From Candidatus Thalassarchaeaceae archaeon (GTDB lineage: Archaea > Thermoplasmatota > Poseidoniia > Poseidoniales > Thalassarchaeaceae): a stretch of DNA of 6,729 nucleotides. The notes below the pieces were generated by a model that made no database searches, was not told where the DNA came from, and was given only the letters and a program-made list of their open reading frames with translations. The translations under genes and the position numbers were made by a program. The DNA is taken from NCBI GenBank assembly GCA_030747475.1, contig JASLKO010000200.1, positions 1-6,729 on the forward strand, written 5' to 3'. Shown here piece by piece: positions 6,112 to 6,729 of the stretch (position 1 is the stretch's first letter; the number at the start of each line of letters is the position of its first letter).

Positions 6112-6657
6112 ATGCAATCTGAAATCGCCGTCGTCGTCATCGCGATGACAGCCTCAATCGTCCTCTTCGATGGGTGGAAACTGAGACGGGCTCACATGGA
6201 CATTCCAAACCTCGGCCAATTTCCCACAGGGGGAATGGCTTGGAAGAGTCAGATGAGTCAAGAGTTGGTTCGAAACATCACGATGTTGGGTGCAATTATC
6301 GTCATGATTGCCGCACCCTGGTTCCTCGCAGAACGAAGTGGAACTGCCACACACTGGGTCATCATATTCGATGTACTACTCGCCATTCATGGATGTTGGC
6401 TGGTCGTTCCTAAGCGATATGCGATTACCAAAGACGCCCTATGGGTAGACGGATTTTCAGTGGACTGGAACCGCTTGTGGTGGTCTGGATATGCAGGAGG
6501 TTCAAGCATCACATTGCAGCGCAAAGGTTGGTGGAGACTGGCTCCACTACCGCTCGGCGGTTCCGAAGAAGATCTCGCCGCAGCAGCGCTTAGAATCGAT
6601 GCCATCATGGTTGAAGAATGGGAAACTCTTGCCAATTTACTCCAGGGTGAAGAATAA
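6112..6657 (+). CDS. Three-helix membrane protein with a C-terminal PH-like domain
   Basis: This 181-residue protein is not a recognised named gene. Three hydrophobic stretches are visible, at residues 4-19 (IAVVVIAMTASIVLF), 55-72 (NITMLGAIIVMIAAPWFL) and 81-99 (HWVIIFDVLLAIHGCWLVV). The remainder (about 103-181) begins YAITKDALWVDGFSVDWNRLWW and continues with a beta-rich, Trp-rich stretch and a final amphipathic helix (EEDLAAAALRIDAIM). The pattern 'YxIT...L.V.G..V.W..L' is reminiscent of bacterial PH-like domains found after membrane helices in YdbT/DUF304-type proteins; this is a weak, by-eye resemblance. The gene starts 8 nt after the stop of the giant surface-protein gene, with a Shine-Dalgarno spanning that stop, so the two are probably one operon. 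A role in placing or stabilising the surface protein would be a guess from context. No enzymatic motif was seen. Confidence 0.85.
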   Translation: MQSEIAVVVIAMTASIVLFDGWKLRRAHMDIPNLGQFPTGGMAWKSQMSQELVRNITMLGAIIVMIAAPWFLAERSGTATHWVIIFDVLLAIHGCWLVVPKRYAITKDALWVDGFSVDWNRLWWSGYAGGSSITLQRKGWWRLAPLPLGGSEEDLAAAALRIDAIMVEEWETLANLLQGEE

Positions 6658-6729
6658 TCAATATCGTTGACCTCAAGTACTTCCACGTCCCCTACGGGGA
6701 CGTGGGCTGGATAGAATTTGGACACGACG
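6658..6729 (+). other. 3' flank: intergenic, or the start of an unrecognised next gene
   Basis: After the stop at 6655-6657 no ATG, GTG or TTG opens a usable + strand frame before 6702. The frame in phase with 6663 has no stop to the window edge, reads IVDLKYFHVPYGDVGW then IEFGHD, and has a strongly C/G-biased third position in its first part. A GGGTGA Shine-Dalgarno-like stretch lies at 6645-6650. Only ATA (6654) or ATC (6657) would fall at a suitable distance as starts. The evidence is too thin for a CDS call. Confidence 0.3.
6683..6705 (+). repeat. Perfect 10-bp inverted repeat near the window end
   Basis: CCACGTCCCC (6683-6692) and GGGGACGTGG (6696-6705) are exact reverse complements separated by TAC. 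The arms are 80% G+C, so the RNA hairpin would be very stable. It begins 25 nt after the stop of the 6112 gene. No T-tract follows within the window, so it is not a typical archaeal terminator. The frame from 6651 remains open through it, so it may alternatively be the 5' coding part of a next gene. Confidence 0.55.

Noticed and set aside
6387..6725. A - strand 112-codon frame entering from the right edge
   Set aside because: It overlaps the 6112-6657 gene almost completely in antisense, and its translation shows no family features. The + strand gene has better support (Shine-Dalgarno, membrane helices, tight spacing).

Overview
The window looks like archaeal chromosome, most likely from a planktonic euryarchaeote of the Marine Group II / Poseidoniales type. 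The first gene block is archaeal: ribosomal protein L18e, which bacteria lack, then L13 and S9 of the archaeal/eukaryotic type, then the zinc-binding RNA polymerase subunit N (Rpb10). The lineage assignment is an inference from the style of the long exported protein (beta-helix, PKD-like and thrombospondin type-3 calcium repeats, C-terminal membrane anchor). No search was possible.

Positions 1-1273 hold a tight operon on the + strand: rpl18e (3' end only), rpl13, rps9 and rpoN. Neighbouring genes overlap or lie within about 10 nt of each other. Most starts are preceded by matches to the archaeal Shine-Dalgarno sequence (GGAGGTGAT family). Positions 1304-1378 encode tRNA-Pro with anticodon GGG. 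It sits between two short perfect hairpins: a GAAA-tetraloop hairpin at 1282-1299 and a GC-rich hairpin at 1374-1390 that reuses the 3' strand of the tRNA acceptor stem. No archaeal TATA box is evident between rpoN and the tRNA, so the tRNA is probably made as part of the ribosomal-protein transcript.

Positions 1442-6103 encode one protein of about 1553 residues. It reads as a cell-surface protein: signal peptide, a long beta-helix-like region rich in Gly, Ser and Thr, a carboxypeptidase-regulatory-like domain, a second short beta-solenoid stretch, a second regulatory-like domain, a third beta-helix, a PKD/Ig-like domain, an Asp-rich thrombospondin type-3 region, one transmembrane helix and a short basic tail. 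Eight bases after its stop begins a 181-residue membrane protein (6112-6657) with three predicted membrane helices and a C-terminal domain resembling bacterial PH-like domains. The two are probably co-transcribed.

The last 72 bases (6658-6729) hold a perfect 10-bp inverted repeat with a 3-nt loop, inside a reading frame that stays open to the window edge but has no standard start codon. There is no stretch of 300 bases without a gene. No CRISPR array, insertion sequence or other mobile element was seen.
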